Source: an uncultured Bacteroidales bacterium
Lineage (GTDB): Bacteria > Bacteroidota > Bacteroidia > Bacteroidales > FEN-979
Length of the DNA: 44,712 bases
Direction of reading: 5' to 3'
NCBI GenBank assembly: GCA_903828645.1
Contig: CAIKNA010000026.1
Location: 1-44,712, forward strand
Made by a program: the position numbers and the translations under genes. The notes under the pieces were generated by a model. That model saw only the letters and a list, made by a program, of their open reading frames with translations. It did no database searches and was not told the DNA's origin. Within the stretch, counting starts at the first letter, position 1; each line of letters begins with the position of its first letter. Of the stretch, positions 35,464-43,393 are shown piece by piece.

Positions 35464-35686
35464 GTTTTCCGATGGATATTCAGGGAGTGTGAACTTTCAA
35501 TTTCATCACCGGAAGGAAACTTCAAAGTGCCTGAGATTTATGATGAAACATACAGCGACATAACCGGAAAGACCTGGAAATACAGCACTGCATGGAGTCA
35601 ACAACTATGGAATGCCAGGAATAAACTGGAAGAGTTGAAGCGTTTCGCGGAATGGATTCCGGCGGCCGGGGTTCAGGATGAAAACG
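35464..35686 (+). pseudogene. Truncated paralogue of the 311-residue element gene
   Basis: About 74 codons closely match the central block of the gene at 22210 (residues 143-216): FRWIFRECELSISSPEGNFK, then YSDITGKTWKYSTAWSQQLW. The N-terminal and C-terminal parts are deleted; an open frame runs on into the GATTTAC array. There is no reason to think it is expressed. The central block may survive because it is the oldest shared part, or by chance. Confidence 0.75.
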
Positions 35687-35700
35687 TCAGATGCAGCCGC

Positions 35701-35778
35701 TTACGATTTACGATTTACGATTTACGATTTACGATTGGGGAAATTGCCGGCAGGCTCAAAAATCGTAAATCGTAAATT
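35701..35778. repeat. GATTTAC array with inverted partner
   Basis: Four GATTTAC units plus partials occupy 35701-35736. Two inverted units (GTAAATC) lie at about 35763-35776. Together they can fold into a hairpin with a loop of about 25 nt. Confidence 0.8.
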
Positions 35779-35931
35779 GTCCTTTTTCTTCCCATGCATT
35801 ATCTTCAACCAAGGGCATTACCCCTTGAAATGACCCATGACGGAGTGGTAATTTTTTTTCATCAGTTTTTCATCAACTTGCAGGGTGTAAATCTGAACAA
35901 GCAGGGGCACATCCACTTGTCATAGTTTGAT

Positions 35932-35939
35932 TATCTTTG
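35932..35939 (+). promoter_or_regulatory. -7 box for the gene at 35964
   Basis: TATCTTTG is an exact match to TAnnTTTG, 24 nt before ATG 35964. It overlaps a possible upstream TTG start (35937) and thereby rules it out. Confidence 0.5.
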
Positions 35940-35963
35940 GAATGCTATTATGCATTATTTTTT

Positions 35964-36599
35964 ATGAATACATTTCTCATTTCAATTTGTTTATTTTTTC
36001 ATTTTTGGGATAGTCAGATATTCACTCAGGGGAAAATATTTATCTACACAATTCAATATCATCAGCGTGAGCTTAATATAACGACAAATGAAACAATATC
36101 CCTCGCCATTACCGGAAACGGGTGGAGGAACGCAACTGAACAAAAAGAAGCAATCTGGCATTATCATACCCGTTCAAAAACCAGATTGAAATTCAAGGAC
36201 CAATTCTCACTTGGATGGTTGTCGACAGACACCACCGGAATTATTGAAAATGATCATAAAATATGGTTGCATCCGCCAAGGAATAATCAATATACTCTTA
36301 CCGAAACAGCTCCATTCCCTGATTTCCGGCAAAACAAAAATATTGGAGACTCCTACAGTTCAATTACTTTCATGGGCACTGGATTGGGCCCCTGGAAAGG
36401 GAAGAAGGTGAAAAGCAACTATTCCATAACAAATATTTGTAAAGGAACAGCTGATTCATTATGGACAATCAAAGCTGCTTCTGAAGTTGAAGGAAAAATT
36501 AATAATTGTGAATTCATTTTCAGCGATAAAAGAGGATTTATCTCCCTGTTTTACTCATTCTTCAATGGAGACAGCATGACGATGCAGCTTAAAAATTAA
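35964..36599 (+). CDS. Hypothetical exported protein
   Basis: A 211-residue protein of unknown family. The ATG at 35964 gives a hydrophobic leader (MNTFLISICLFFHFW) that is probably a signal peptide. The mature part is rich in beta structure and aromatic residues (SLAITGNGWRNATEQKEAIW, HKIWLHPPRNNQYTLTETAP) and has only two cysteines, close to each other in sequence (NICKG and NNCEF). It resembles small Bacteroidota exported proteins seen next to metabolic genes, without known role. It is convergent with the acetyl-CoA synthetase gene, 26 nt apart. Confidence 0.7.
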   Translation: MNTFLISICLFFHFWDSQIFTQGKIFIYTIQYHQRELNITTNETISLAITGNGWRNATEQKEAIWHYHTRSKTRLKFKDQFSLGWLSTDTTGIIENDHKIWLHPPRNNQYTLTETAPFPDFRQNKNIGDSYSSITFMGTGLGPWKGKKVKSNYSITNICKGTADSLWTIKAASEVEGKINNCEFIFSDKRGFISLFYSFFNGDSMTMQLKN

Positions 36600-36625
36600 A
36601 GACATGCGTAATCGGGCTTACACGA

Positions 36626-38527
36626 TTACTCTTCAAGTGTGGTCAGATCACCGGTATCCAGTCCCATTGCAGCTGCTTTAAGCACGCGCCGCATGATTTT
36701 TCCGCTGCGGGTTTTGGGTAGCTTGTCGGCGAAGATGACAAATGCGGGGCGGGCGATCGGGCCGATCTCCTTCTCTACATGCTCCTTTAATTCATCTGCA
36801 AGTTTATCGCTGGGAGCAATTCCCTCGCGAAGGATTACCGTTGTATGGATGATGTTTCCGCGCAGGTCGTCGGGAAGGGCAATGGCCGCGGCTTCTGTCA
36901 CCGCGGGGTGGCTCACCAGGGCGCTTTCGATCTCGGCTGAACCAAGGCGGTAACCGCTCACTTTGATGACATCGTCGATACGCCCGATGACCCAGTAGTA
37001 GCCGTCAGCGTCCTGCCTTGCGGAATCACCGGCGAGGTACCAGCCCTGTTGCTGATATTTTTCCCAGTACTTCTCGACATACCGCTGAGGATCATGAAGG
37101 ATGGTACGGGCCATTCCCGGCCACGGGTTTTTGATGATAAGGTTTCCCTCTTCTCCCTGCTGTACCTCTTTGCCATGATCGTCGACGATGGCAATCTCGT
37201 TGCCGAAAAAGGGTTTCGCGCAGGAGCCCGGTTTCAGGGGCATGATCGGGAGCGGGGTGATCATAAACCCGCCGGTTTCCGTTTGCCACCAGGTATCCAT
37301 GATGGGGCACCTGTTTTTTCCGATCACCTCATGGTACCATTTCCAGGCTTCGGGATTGATGGGTTCGCCCACGGATCCAAGCAGCCGCAGCGAACTCAAA
37401 TCATGACGGTTGGCCCAGGAAGCCCCGTAACGCATCAATCCGCGGATGGCGGTCGGGGAGGTGTATAAGATATTGATCCCGTATTTTTCAACCATCTGCC
37501 ACCACCTGTTAGGGTAGGGGTGGTTGGGGGCACCCTCGTACATCATGATGGTCGCGCCATTGATCAGCGGGGCATAGACAATATAGCTGTGTCCGGTAAT
37601 CCAGCCCGGATCGGCAGCGCACCACCACCGGTCTTCGGCCTTGATATCGAAGACATATTTATGCGTGGTTGCGGTGTAAACCGCGTATCCCCCGTGTGTA
37701 TGGACCAGCCCCTTGGGTTTCCCGGTCGTACCCGATGTATAGAGAATAAACAACGGATCTTCCGAATCCATCACCTCTGTTTTACAATCCTTGCAATCGA
37801 GCGGCATTAACATTAAATCGTGGTACCAGAAATCACGGTCATTTTCCATGTAACACTCTTCACCAGTACGCTTCACCGTGATGCACACCTCGATGGTTGC
37901 CGACCGTTGCATCGCCTCATTCGCGATCGCCTTGAGGTGGGTTGTCTTTCCCCTCCTGAAACCACCGTCGGCTGTGATCAGGATGCGGCTCTGGGAATCG
38001 TGAATCCTTTCGGCGAGGGCTTCCACGCTGAACCCTCCGTAAACCACGCTGTGCACCGCCCCTATGCGGGCACATGCCAGCATGGCGATGACCAGCTCGG
38101 GTATCTGGGGCATGTAGATGGTGATCACATCGCCTTTTTTAGCACCCATTGCCTTGAGAATGTTGGCAAATTTCGAAACTTCGCGGTTGAGGGCGTGATA
38201 GGAAAACGTACGCACATCGCCGGGTTCCCCTTCCCATATGATGGCCAGCTTGTTCCGGGTCGCATTTTTCTGGTGACGGTCGAGGGCATTGTAAACGATG
38301 TTTATTTTACCGCCGGTAAACCATTTGTAAAAAGGTTTCCTGCTGTCATCGAGAACTTTATCCCACTTTTTATACCAGTCAAGTTTTTTTGCTTCTGCAG
38401 CCCAGAAGCTTTCACGGTCATCGATGGACTGCTGGTAAAGGGTTTCATATTCCTTGACATTCGCTTTCCTCACGATATCCTTCGGGGGAAAATATAAATT
38501 ATTGTTGCTATCGGTCCCTGTTTCCAT
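36626..38527 (-). CDS. acs: Acetyl-CoA synthetase, AMP-forming
   Basis: A 633-residue cytosolic enzyme making acetyl-CoA from acetate, ATP and CoA through acetyl-AMP. Visible motifs are the P-loop YTSGTTGKPKGLVHTHGGY near 263-281, DTWWQTETGGF in the middle, the hinge-region WVIGRIDDVIKVSGYRLG near 520-540, and the acetylation-site loop PKTRSGKIMRRVLK near 603-616, whose lysine is the adenylation residue. The length equals that of typical Acs. I place the start at ATG 38527, because an upstream TTG at 38548 overlaps the -7 box. Regulation by lysine acetylation is known for the family; no acetylase gene is seen here. Confidence 0.97.
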   Translation of the reverse strand: METGTDSNNNLYFPPKDIVRKANVKEYETLYQQSIDDRESFWAAEAKKLDWYKKWDKVLDDSRKPFYKWFTGGKINIVYNALDRHQKNATRNKLAIIWEGEPGDVRTFSYHALNREVSKFANILKAMGAKKGDVITIYMPQIPELVIAMLACARIGAVHSVVYGGFSVEALAERIHDSQSRILITADGGFRRGKTTHLKAIANEAMQRSATIEVCITVKRTGEECYMENDRDFWYHDLMLMPLDCKDCKTEVMDSEDPLFILYTSGTTGKPKGLVHTHGGYAVYTATTHKYVFDIKAEDRWWCAADPGWITGHSYIVYAPLINGATIMMYEGAPNHPYPNRWWQMVEKYGINILYTSPTAIRGLMRYGASWANRHDLSSLRLLGSVGEPINPEAWKWYHEVIGKNRCPIMDTWWQTETGGFMITPLPIMPLKPGSCAKPFFGNEIAIVDDHGKEVQQGEEGNLIIKNPWPGMARTILHDPQRYVEKYWEKYQQQGWYLAGDSARQDADGYYWVIGRIDDVIKVSGYRLGSAEIESALVSHPAVTEAAAIALPDDLRGNIIHTTVILREGIAPSDKLADELKEHVEKEIGPIARPAFVIFADKLPKTRSGKIMRRVLKAAAMGLDTGDLTTLEE

Positions 38528-38545
38528 GGTGGTTGTATTTGCAGC

Positions 38546-38553
38546 CAAAGATA
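38546..38553 (-). promoter_or_regulatory. -7 box for acs
   Basis: On the minus strand this reads TATCTTTG, an exact TAnnTTTG match. It lies 18 nt upstream of ATG 38527, implying a short leader. Confidence 0.5.
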
Positions 38554-38590
38554 TAAATTTATCCTGTTGGGATTTTCAGCAGAAAAATAA

Positions 38591-38627
38591 AACCACGAAG
38601 GCGATGAAGGAAGTCACAAAGGCGCAA
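38591..38627. repeat. Degenerate CACGAAGGC-type dispersed repeat
   Basis: The stretch AACCACGAAGGCGATGAAGG, then AAGTCACAAAGGCG, shows the imperfect ACnAAGG periodicity of a dispersed intergenic repeat frequent in Bacteroidota genomes. Only one copy lies in this window, so the identification rests on memory of the pattern. Confidence 0.35.
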
Positions 38628-38696
38628 GATCTATGATACATTTCATAAACTTTGCGAACTTTGTACAACTATTGCGTTCAAAGAAACTTCAAACCG

Positions 38697-39458
38697 GTGA
38701 TTGGTAACAGAATAATCGAACTCGACACGGTTGATTCAACCAACAATTATGCAAACCGCATTTTCGGATCCGGGGCATTTGAAGATGGTGTTGTTATCAA
38801 TGCCCGGCAGCAGCTGGCAGGCCGCGGCCAGCAGGATCATGGCTGGACGGGCGAAGCGGGCAAGAACCTTACACTGACTGTTTGCCTCCGGCCACGGTTC
38901 CTTGCGCCCGACCGCCAGTTTCAGCTGAACAAGGCAATTGCCCTTGGTGTACTTGATTTTATCCGCTCATACATGCTTCCGGCACATTTGATCTCCCACG
39001 CGGGGACTCATATAAAATGGCCCAACGACATCTACCTGGGTTACAGGAAAATAGGGGGGATCCTTATTGAAAACAAGATCATGGGGCCGATCCTGGAAAG
39101 CTCCATTGCAGGCATCGGGGTAAATATCAATCAAACCACCTTTCCCCCCGACATTCCAAACCCTGTTTCGCTCGTTCAGCTCCTCGGGCATGAAACGGAT
39201 CTTAAAGATGCCCTGTTTTGCTTATGCAGGTTTCTTGACAGGCGGTATTCTGAACTCAGGAAAGGGGAGCCCGGAAAACCAGACCCCGAATTCGATGAGA
39301 ATCTCATGGGATTTGATCAGTGGCGGAATTTCATGATCGATGGCTTTCAAACGGAGGGGAGAATCAGGGGTGTGGATAGCTTCGGTCGTCTCCTGATAGA
39401 ATTCCTTACGGGCGAAATAAGACCATTCAGCCACAGGGAGGTCGAATATATCCTGTAA
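38697..39458 (+). CDS. birA: Biotin--[acetyl-CoA-carboxylase] ligase
   Basis: A monofunctional biotin protein ligase of about 253 residues, which adenylates biotin and attaches it to the carboxylase carrier lysine. Motifs: DTVDSTNNYA at the start of the catalytic domain, the biotinyl-AMP loop AGRGQQDHGW, KWPNDIYLGYRKIGGILIEN, and GIGVNINQTTFPPDIPNPVS. The N-terminal repressor HTH of E. coli BirA is absent, as usual in Bacteroidota. The loop has GRGQQD rather than the common GRGRRG, a mild deviation. The start is uncertain: no ATG precedes the domain, so GTG 38697 is preferred to TTG 38652, which sits in a promoter-like stretch (TAAACTTTG). Confidence 0.9.
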   Translation: MIGNRIIELDTVDSTNNYANRIFGSGAFEDGVVINARQQLAGRGQQDHGWTGEAGKNLTLTVCLRPRFLAPDRQFQLNKAIALGVLDFIRSYMLPAHLISHAGTHIKWPNDIYLGYRKIGGILIENKIMGPILESSIAGIGVNINQTTFPPDIPNPVSLVQLLGHETDLKDALFCLCRFLDRRYSELRKGEPGKPDPEFDENLMGFDQWRNFMIDGFQTEGRIRGVDSFGRLLIEFLTGEIRPFSHREVEYIL

Positions 39459-40223
39459 TTACCGGTTATACCTTTTTCCAAACATCACACTCAGGTAGAG
39501 GGTGAGAAAGAAACTCTGCTTCGGGTTGAATGCCATGATGGCGACCGGGATGGGAGAGTAGTCCAAAATGCCACCCACCTCAAGTGCATTGATTTGCCTG
39601 TTTTTTACGCCAAATTCGAAATCCAGGCCGGTTTTTAGATAAACACCAGGATGGAGGCCCAGGCTGCTGAACCCGGCTAGAAAAGGTCCCCGCCCATAGA
39701 TGTTGTCAACAAAATGAATGTCGGGGTTGTACTTTTCCTCCCTGACTTCGTAATCACTGAATCCATTTTTCAAATGGATGATATAGAGATAGACCGGTTT
39801 GGTAATACCCAGGGAGAATCCGCCATAGTAGAGCCAGCTTACCTGGACGCCGCCCCAGTATGGTTTCCGGTTGAGAATTTGCTGTTGTCCGATTCCGCCC
39901 CGTAAAAACCAGACGTAATTGAGTTTGCCATAGAAATAGGAACGGGAATCGGAGTAGTAGGGGTTGATGCTGCGAACCTCCTTGGACGATTTGTAGGTCG
40001 AAAATTCAACTTCCCACATGAATTGTCTCAACGCGGTGACATTGTGCCCCTTCCTGAATTTTATCCCCCAGCCGTTCGTATGCAGGAGCGCTCCAACGCT
40101 CCACTGTTTCTCAAGCAAAACATTTTCGGGAATGGTGTCGGGCCGTGCTTCATATTGCCCGACGGCATGATACCCGGCTGCTGTGAGGATGAGCAAACAT
40201 AGTGTGAATATTATTCGCTTCAT
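39459..40223 (-). CDS. Predicted outer-membrane beta-barrel protein
   Basis: A 254-residue exported protein of a family recurrent in Bacteroidota but uncharacterised. A signal peptide covers residues 1-22 (ending AVGQ). Strands such as SVGALLHTNGWGIKFRKG, YFYGKLNYVWFLRGGIGQQQ and FFLTLYLSVMFGKRYN suggest a barrel of 10-12 strands. Its stop codon abuts the birA stop with no gap. An exact -7 box lies 24 nt upstream of the ATG. It has the same general plan as the barrel at 43394, although detailed similarity was not established. Confidence 0.75.
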   Translation of the reverse strand: MKRIIFTLCLLILTAAGYHAVGQYEARPDTIPENVLLEKQWSVGALLHTNGWGIKFRKGHNVTALRQFMWEVEFSTYKSSKEVRSINPYYSDSRSYFYGKLNYVWFLRGGIGQQQILNRKPYWGGVQVSWLYYGGFSLGITKPVYLYIIHLKNGFSDYEVREEKYNPDIHFVDNIYGRGPFLAGFSSLGLHPGVYLKTGLDFEFGVKNRQINALEVGGILDYSPIPVAIMAFNPKQSFFLTLYLSVMFGKRYNR

Positions 40224-40246
40224 GGATAATTGGAAACAGGAACGGA

Positions 40247-40254
40247 CAAAGGTA
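40247..40254 (-). promoter_or_regulatory. -7 box for the barrel gene at 40223
   Basis: On the minus strand this reads TACCTTTG, an exact TAnnTTTG match, 24 nt upstream of the ATG. Confidence 0.55.
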
Positions 40255-40263
40255 CAAAAGAAA

Positions 40264-40283
40264 TGGGAAGCCTAAGCTTCCCA
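40264..40283 (-). terminator. Terminator of the small lipoprotein gene
   Basis: TGGGAAGC and GCTTCCCA form a perfect 8-bp stem with a 4-nt loop. On the minus strand it is followed by a T-rich tract (TTTCTTTTG), 30 nt past the stop of the gene at 40313. Confidence 0.75.
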
Positions 40284-40312
40284 TCCAGGTAAAAATAAAA
40301 TGGAAAAGATCT

Positions 40313-40435
40313 TTAACGTCGCTCAATTTGGTACCTTTGTTTCTCGCCGTATGCTGCACAATGCTGGTTGGAAGTGCAGGAAGAAACAAGGCCTGAAAGA
40401 ACTGCTACCAATATAACAAATAGGATTTTTTTCAT
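40313..40435 (-). CDS. Small lipoprotein, 40 residues
   Basis: A 40-residue protein starting MKKILFVILVAVLSGLVSSC, a full lipoprotein signal with Cys20 as acylation site. The mature part has only 21 residues, C-TSNQHCAAYGEKQRYQIERR, including a second cysteine. Short lipoproteins with the CAAYGE-x-Q-(R/K)-Y pattern recur in Bacteroidota, though I know of no function. The start at 40435 is supported by an exact -7 box 36 nt upstream, which excludes an upstream frame extension from 40501. A terminator follows, so it is a complete stand-alone transcript. Confidence 0.72.
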   Translation of the reverse strand: MKKILFVILVAVLSGLVSSCTSNQHCAAYGEKQRYQIERR

Positions 40436-40470
40436 GGTGTTTACCCCTGATTTTCGTTTAATTAGATGTG

Positions 40471-40478
40471 CAAAGGTA
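40471..40478 (-). promoter_or_regulatory. -7 box for the small lipoprotein gene
   Basis: On the minus strand this reads TACCTTTG, an exact match to the consensus, 36 nt upstream of ATG 40435. Confidence 0.55.
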
Positions 40479-40552
40479 CTGTTTATAAGATATAAGAACA
40501 AACATTTTTAACATTTATTGCGTAAAGTTATCAACGATAGAAAGTTAATAAA

Positions 40553-41233
40553 GTGGTGACAAAAGTTGATCCCCTGATTGAATCAAGCTGGAAAATGGTG
40601 CTGGCCGATGAATTCAATAAGGAATATTTCCTTGAATTGAAGTCATTCCTGCTTGAAGAGAAGAAGACTTACCGGGTATTTCCTCCGGGAAAGTTGATAT
40701 TCAATGCGTTCGACCATACACCTTTCGACCGGGTAAAGGTGGTGTTGCTGGGCCAGGACCCATACCACGGCGCAGAACAGGCTCATGGCCTGTGTTTCTC
40801 GGTCCCGGAGGGTGTTCCGAAACCACCCTCCCTGGTCAATATTTTAAAGGAGTTAAAATCAGATCTCGGTTATGACGAACCCTTGCATGGGAACCTGACC
40901 AAATGGGCCGACCAGGGTGTTCTGTTGCTCAATGCAACCCTGACCGTACGGGAAAACCAGGCAGGTTCGCATCAGAACCATGGGTGGGAGACCTTTACCG
41001 ATGCAGCGATTAAACAGCTTTCAGAGCGTCGGGAAGGTTTGATCTTTATCCTGTGGGGCAACTATGCCATCGCAAAAAAGGCACTGATAGATACGTCGCG
41101 CCATGCCATCCTTTCATCGGTTCATCCCTCCCCTTTGTCGGCTCACCGGGGATTTTTTGGCTGCCGCCATTTTTCACAGGTAAACAATTTATTGCGGCAA
41201 CATGGCGTTGAGGAAATAGACTGGAGGTTGTGA
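40553..41233 (+). CDS. ung: Uracil-DNA glycosylase (family 1)
   Basis: A 226-residue DNA-repair enzyme that removes uracil from DNA. The catalytic water-activating loop is GQDPYHG (Asp69), followed by GLCFSVPEGVPKPPSL, the uracil-binding strand LLLNATLTVRE, and the DNA-intercalation loop HPSPLSAHRGFFGC near 190-203. The length matches the family. The frame opens with two GTG codons (40553 and 40556); no ATG precedes the conserved region closely, so a GTG start is likely. The stop codon overlaps the ATG of the next gene (TGATG), a sign of translational coupling. Confidence 0.96.
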   Translation: MVTKVDPLIESSWKMVLADEFNKEYFLELKSFLLEEKKTYRVFPPGKLIFNAFDHTPFDRVKVVLLGQDPYHGAEQAHGLCFSVPEGVPKPPSLVNILKELKSDLGYDEPLHGNLTKWADQGVLLLNATLTVRENQAGSHQNHGWETFTDAAIKQLSERREGLIFILWGNYAIAKKALIDTSRHAILSSVHPSPLSAHRGFFGCRHFSQVNNLLRQHGVEEIDWRL

Positions 41234-42447
41234 TGCATTTTCCTGGTATTCGGTTTTTTGTTCACCGGTCAAGTTTTGCATTTTGTATTTTGCACTCTGC
41301 ACTTTGCAATATCCTGTTGTTATGTGTTTCGGCCTGCCTCCTGCCTGGCCTCTCATGCAGGCGCGACCAGGCATACACCCCGCTTTACCAGCCTACACCC
41401 TATGCCATTGCCATTCCAAAGTTTTTTCCAACCACGCTAAACATCCCGCCTGACAACCCGATGACGGTGGAGGGCATTGAACTCGGGCGATACCTCTTCT
41501 ACGACGGCCGGCTGTCGGGACGTACCGAACCTGACTCACTGATGAGTTGCTGCACCTGCCACCTGCAATCGCATTCGTTTGTGTGCGGGATTGATCATCC
41601 GAAATTCACCGGAGGGCATCCCTTCGGACTGACCTGTGTACTTACTCCCCATTTCATGCTGCCCATGATAAACCTGGTATGGGACAGCCACGGTTATCTC
41701 TGGAATGGCAAGGTTTCAGCCGTAAATCCATCTCCTGCAATGAGGAATCTCGAAGACGTTACCTGGATGGCCATTGTTGCACCGCATGAAATACACGGGG
41801 ATACTGCCAGGGTCGCCGCACTTTTTCAATCGCTGAAAGGTTACCCTGAACTGTTTACCCGGGCTTTTGGTTCCAGCCACGTAACTGTGAAAAACATGGG
41901 CAGGGCAATCGCACAGTTTGTGCGTACGCTGATTTCAGCCAATTCGAAATTTGACCGGTTCATGCTCGGGAAGGAACATCTGACTTCATCTGAACGAAAC
42001 GGTTACGTACTATTTATGACAGAGCAGGGAGGCGATTGCTTTCATTGCCATGGCGGGGAGGGAAACCCCCTTTTTACAACCAACCTTTTTTATAATAATG
42101 GCAAAGATTCCCTTTTCACCGATCCCGGCGACCGGCTTTCGGTAACAGGCAACCCCGGTGATGCCGGGTCGTATAAAGCCCCCACGCTGCGCAACCTCTC
42201 CTTCAGGGCTCCCTATATGCACGACGGAAGGTTCAAAACGCTTGACGAGGTGCTTGGTTTTTACAACTCCAATCTTGTCTGGTCGCCGTATATCAGTCCG
42301 CTGATGCATCACATCGCGACCCATGGCATCAGGTTGTCGCCGCCGCAACTCGCCGATCTGAAAGCCTTCCTGGTCGCGCTGAACGACAGTTCATTTATTG
42401 CCAACCCTGCCTTTGCAAGGCCTCTCAAGTTTCCGGATGATAATTAG
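41233..42447 (+). CDS. MauG/cytochrome c peroxidase family lipoprotein
   Basis: A 404-residue dihaem protein. Two haem-binding motifs are seen, CCTCH at 106-110 and CFHCH at 269-273, with the family-typical segments GRYLFYDGRLSG before the first, LISANSKFDRFMLG in the middle, and RAPYMHDGRFKTLDEVLGFY after the second. Family members reduce peroxide or oxidise protein side chains in the periplasm. The N-terminus ends in a lipobox-like LPGLSC near residue 40, so it should be lipid-anchored. The n-region before it is long because a dispersed repeat is read through. The ATG at 41233 overlaps the ung stop. Confidence 0.92.
   Translation: MHFPGIRFFVHRSSFAFCILHSALCNILLLCVSACLLPGLSCRRDQAYTPLYQPTPYAIAIPKFFPTTLNIPPDNPMTVEGIELGRYLFYDGRLSGRTEPDSLMSCCTCHLQSHSFVCGIDHPKFTGGHPFGLTCVLTPHFMLPMINLVWDSHGYLWNGKVSAVNPSPAMRNLEDVTWMAIVAPHEIHGDTARVAALFQSLKGYPELFTRAFGSSHVTVKNMGRAIAQFVRTLISANSKFDRFMLGKEHLTSSERNGYVLFMTEQGGDCFHCHGGEGNPLFTTNLFYNNGKDSLFTDPGDRLSVTGNPGDAGSYKAPTLRNLSFRAPYMHDGRFKTLDEVLGFYNSNLVWSPYISPLMHHIATHGIRLSPPQLADLKAFLVALNDSSFIANPAFARPLKFPDDN
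41274..41310. repeat. TTTGCA-type dispersed repeat inside a coding start
   Basis: The stretch TTTTGCATTTTGTATTTTGC, then ACTCTGCACTTTGCAA, is an imperfect repeat of TTTTGCA/CTTTGCA units, like intergenic repeats frequent in Bacteroidota. Here it is translated as residues of the peroxidase signal region (FAFCILHSALC). Confidence 0.55.
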
Positions 42448-42462
42448 TGGTATTTTTGAACC

Positions 42463-43290
42463 ATGATACAATTTCCAAATTGCAAGATCAACCTCGGTCT
42501 GAATGTCGTGGATAAACGACCGGATGGATTTCACAACCTTGAAACGATTTTGTACCCGGTACCATTCCACGATGTGCTTGAAATTCTCCCGGCGCAGGAT
42601 GGCCTGTTCCGGTTCGATGTTACCGGGTTGGCCATCCCTGGCGGGCATGAGCAGAACCTGTGCGTGAAGGCCTTTCGCATATTGCAGGCTGATTTTGGAT
42701 TGCCATCTGTAAAGATGCACCTGCATAAGGTAATCCCGATGGGCAGCGGGTTGGGAGGCGGCTCCTCCAACGGGGCGTTTACCCTGAAAATGGTGAATGA
42801 ACTGTTCGGCCTTTGCCTGGAGCGTGAAAATCTGAAAAAGTATGCCCGCCGTTTAGGAAGCGATTGTGCGTTTTTTATAGAAAACCATCCTGTATTCGCA
42901 TATGAAAAGGGTGACCGGTTTGAGCCCGTTGCAATGGAACTGTCGGGCTTATTTCTAGCCATCGTGATTCCCGGGTTGCATGTTGCTACAGCGGATGCCT
43001 ATCGCATGGTTGTGCCCGCGATCCCGGAACAAGCGTTATCAGAGGTGATTCAACTTCCAATAGAAGAGTGGAAGGAGAGGCTTGTTAACGATTTTGAGAA
43101 CCCTGTTTTTGAAAAGTTCCCGGTGATCGGGGGGATTAAAACAGCACTGTATCATGCCGGGGCAGTTTATGCATCCATGACGGGCAGCGGGTCGGCCGTA
43201 TTCGGAATTTTTAATGATCTGCCTGATCTTCCAGTGATGCAGGGGTGTTTTTGCAGGGTCTGGCGGCTTGGTTCTGTTGAGGGTCAATGA
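42463..43290 (+). CDS. ispE: 4-diphosphocytidyl-2-C-methyl-D-erythritol kinase
   Basis: A 275-residue GHMP kinase of the MEP isoprenoid pathway, phosphorylating CDP-methylerythritol with ATP. Motifs: NCKINLGLNVVDKRPDGFHN at the N-terminus with the catalytic lysine, the ATP-binding loop IPMGSGLGGGSSNGAF at about 90-105, the catalytic aspartate in LGSDCAFF near 130-136, and MTGSGSAVFGIF near the end. The length is normal. An exact -7 box (TATTTTTG, 42451-42458) ends only 4 nt before the ATG, so the message would be almost leaderless; otherwise the gene is read through from the peroxidase gene 15 nt upstream. Confidence 0.95.
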   Translation: MIQFPNCKINLGLNVVDKRPDGFHNLETILYPVPFHDVLEILPAQDGLFRFDVTGLAIPGGHEQNLCVKAFRILQADFGLPSVKMHLHKVIPMGSGLGGGSSNGAFTLKMVNELFGLCLERENLKKYARRLGSDCAFFIENHPVFAYEKGDRFEPVAMELSGLFLAIVIPGLHVATADAYRMVVPAIPEQALSEVIQLPIEEWKERLVNDFENPVFEKFPVIGGIKTALYHAGAVYASMTGSGSAVFGIFNDLPDLPVMQGCFCRVWRLGSVEGQ

Positions 43291-43322
43291 ATATCGAATA
43301 ATGAATATCGAATATTGAATTG
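43286..43322. repeat. 37-bp dispersed repeat, copy a
   Basis: AATGAATATCGAATAATGAA, then TATCGAATATTGAATTG, is identical to 44226-44262; the preceding C is also shared. It contains two ATGAATATCGAAT units. The ispE stop codon lies within its first five bases. The pattern resembles dispersed intergenic repeats of Bacteroidota. Confidence 0.8.
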
Positions 43323-43358
43323 TGATTGATCGCAGTCTTACCGGTCATATATTCTCCT

Positions 43359-43366
43359 TATATTTG
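43359..43366 (+). promoter_or_regulatory. -7 box for the gene at 43394
   Basis: TATATTTG is an exact TAnnTTTG match, 28 nt before ATG 43394. It makes the in-frame upstream start at 43322 unlikely. Confidence 0.55.
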
Positions 43367-43393
43367 AAGCAATCCGGCAAAAAACTGAGACCT

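Larger units (their letters stand above)
35375..35877 (+). repeat. Dispersed element, decayed short copy
   Basis: This matches 21943-23494 in order and orientation but has three internal deletions: the leader plus the N-terminal half of the gene (about 22030-22640 of the long copy), the C-terminal third (about 22865-23147), and the spacer after the array (about 23275-23437). Both copies end at CATCAAC. The 35160-35374 stretch before it holds only the adhesin terminator. Confidence 0.75.
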
